A program made the position numbers and the translations under genes. Shown here in pieces: positions 63,396 to 64,000 of a stretch of 64,000 nt of DNA. The notes under the pieces were generated by a model. The model was not told where the DNA came from. It made no database searches and saw only the letters and a program-made list of their open reading frames with translations. Source of the DNA: Sulfuricurvum sp. (GTDB lineage Bacteria; Campylobacterota; Campylobacteria; Campylobacterales; Sulfurimonadaceae); assembly GCA_028718525.1 (NCBI GenBank), contig JAQULP010000012.1:1-64000 (forward strand). Direction: 5' to 3'. Position 1 is the stretch's first letter, and each line of letters starts with the position of its first letter.

Positions 63396-63964
63396 AAAAC
63401 GCCTTTGGTACTCGGAATACCGGCACGATCATTTTTCATCAAAGCGCGACGAAGCGCTACGGCAAGTGATTTGAATGCCGCCTCGATGATATGGTGTTTG
63501 TTTTTACCGCGAACCATAACGATATGGGCCGTTATCCCCGCATTAAAGACTATCGCACGGAAAAACTCTTCGGCCAGTTCCGTATCAAAAGTACCGATTT
63601 TACCCGAGACGGGTACATCGTAGACCAAAAAAGGGCGATTGCTTAAATCCAGGTCGCAGCTTACGGCCGCTTCATCCATAACAATCACCGCACTTCCGAA
63701 ACGCTCCACTTTTTCAATCGGATAGATTGCATCCCGTAAAGCTTGTCCTAAAACGATCCCGATATCTTCAACACTATGGTGATCGTCAATATGGATATCC
63801 CCATCACACGTCAGTGTTAAATCCATCTGTGCATGTTTGGCAAAGCTCTCCAGCATATGATCCAGAAACCCTACTTTCGTCGTGATTGAACTTTTTCCCT
63901 CTCCCATGATCGTCAGAGATAAATCGATATCGGTCTCTTTGGTTTGACGTTTTTTATGGATCAT
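63392..63964 (-). CDS. hisB: Imidazoleglycerol-phosphate dehydratase
   Basis: 190 aa, single-function form (no phosphatase domain). The di-manganese ligand motifs are HIDDHHSVEDIG and HIVMVRGKNKHHIIEAAFKSL, with GFLDHMLESFAKH near the N-terminus. It dehydrates imidazoleglycerol phosphate in histidine synthesis. AGGGG lies 6 nt before the ATG. Confidence 0.96.
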   Translation of the reverse strand: MIHKKRQTKETDIDLSLTIMGEGKSSITTKVGFLDHMLESFAKHAQMDLTLTCDGDIHIDDHHSVEDIGIVLGQALRDAIYPIEKVERFGSAVIVMDEAAVSCDLDLSNRPFLVYDVPVSGKIGTFDTELAEEFFRAIVFNAGITAHIVMVRGKNKHHIIEAAFKSLAVALRRALMKNDRAGIPSTKGVL

Positions 63965-63973
63965 CCTATTCCC

Positions 63974-64000
63974 CTATGATAAATGAGCCTTCAAAATAGC
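63974..64000 (-). CDS. Possible C-terminal tail of the next upstream gene (partial)
   Basis: On the minus strand an open frame enters the window, reads AILKAHLS and stops with TAG 9 nt before the hisB start. Only eight residues are visible. Tight spacing suggests it is the gene before hisB in the operon; in relatives this is often rlpA, but nothing here proves that. Confidence 0.35.
   Translation of the reverse strand, partial: AILKAHLS

Overview
The window looks like a chromosomal segment of a free-living Campylobacterota (epsilonproteobacterial) bacterium, most like Sulfuricurvum or Sulfurimonas. The basis is recognised gene content and order: a campylobacterial rpoD with its acidic insert, the long DapD, carboxynorspermidine decarboxylase, hemL with an AtpZ-like gene, and the hisB-kdsC-lptC-lptA-engB run. 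Many genes are T-rich upstream with extended -10 boxes (TGnTATAAT) and no clear -35. The species call is inference.

Layout. 1-300: tail of an IS30-type transposase and tRNA-Glu. 300-8.7 kb: an unusual response regulator with a ribbon-helix-helix output, aspS with two tandem adenylate kinases, a CinA-like protein, htpX, an ankyrin protein, dapD and a short flagellar rod-like protein. 8.7-14.7 kb: an NlpC/P60 lipoprotein, an S24 repressor, two very small ORFs around a shared terminator, trmL, purU and leuDB. 14.8-19.2 kb: flgF-flgG behind a sigma-54 promoter, then rpoD. 19.2-29.7 kb: hemerythrin, the hemL cluster, and an overlapping run tgt-pdxJ-pdxA-PilZ protein followed by a coiled-coil protein, then nspC and mscS. 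29.7-36.9 kb: a cyclic-di-GMP region with a FIST-GGDEF-EAL protein facing away from an overlapping operon of TonB-dependent receptor, YfiR-like periplasmic protein and HAMP-GGDEF-EAL protein. 36.9-50.4 kb: aspartate aminotransferase, cell-wall and branched-chain amino-acid genes, mobB-fbp-metG, an orphan TRAP binding protein and queC.

50,476-58,177 is an integrated mobile element bounded by an exact 19-bp direct repeat. It carries a tyrosine integrase, a small excisionase-like protein, a Rep_trans-type rolling-circle initiator, a hairpin-packed non-coding stretch (candidate replication origin), an 84-aa protein, and an AT-rich two-gene cargo: an HD-domain plus Hsp90-like ATPase protein (957 aa) and an unrecognised 347-aa partner. 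The element sits in the divergent queC/ybeY promoter, and its repeat rebuilds the ybeY extended -10 box. No phage structural genes, Zot-type ATPase or conjugation genes are present, so it looks like an integrated rolling-circle plasmid or satellite carrying a candidate defence module.

58.2-64 kb returns to core genes: ybeY, mrdA (PBP2) with a small membrane protein, a GNAT enzyme, and the engB-lptA-lptC-kdsC-hisB block. Gene starts were moved from the longest ORF where a ribosome-binding site, promoter or family N-terminus decides it; each case is stated.
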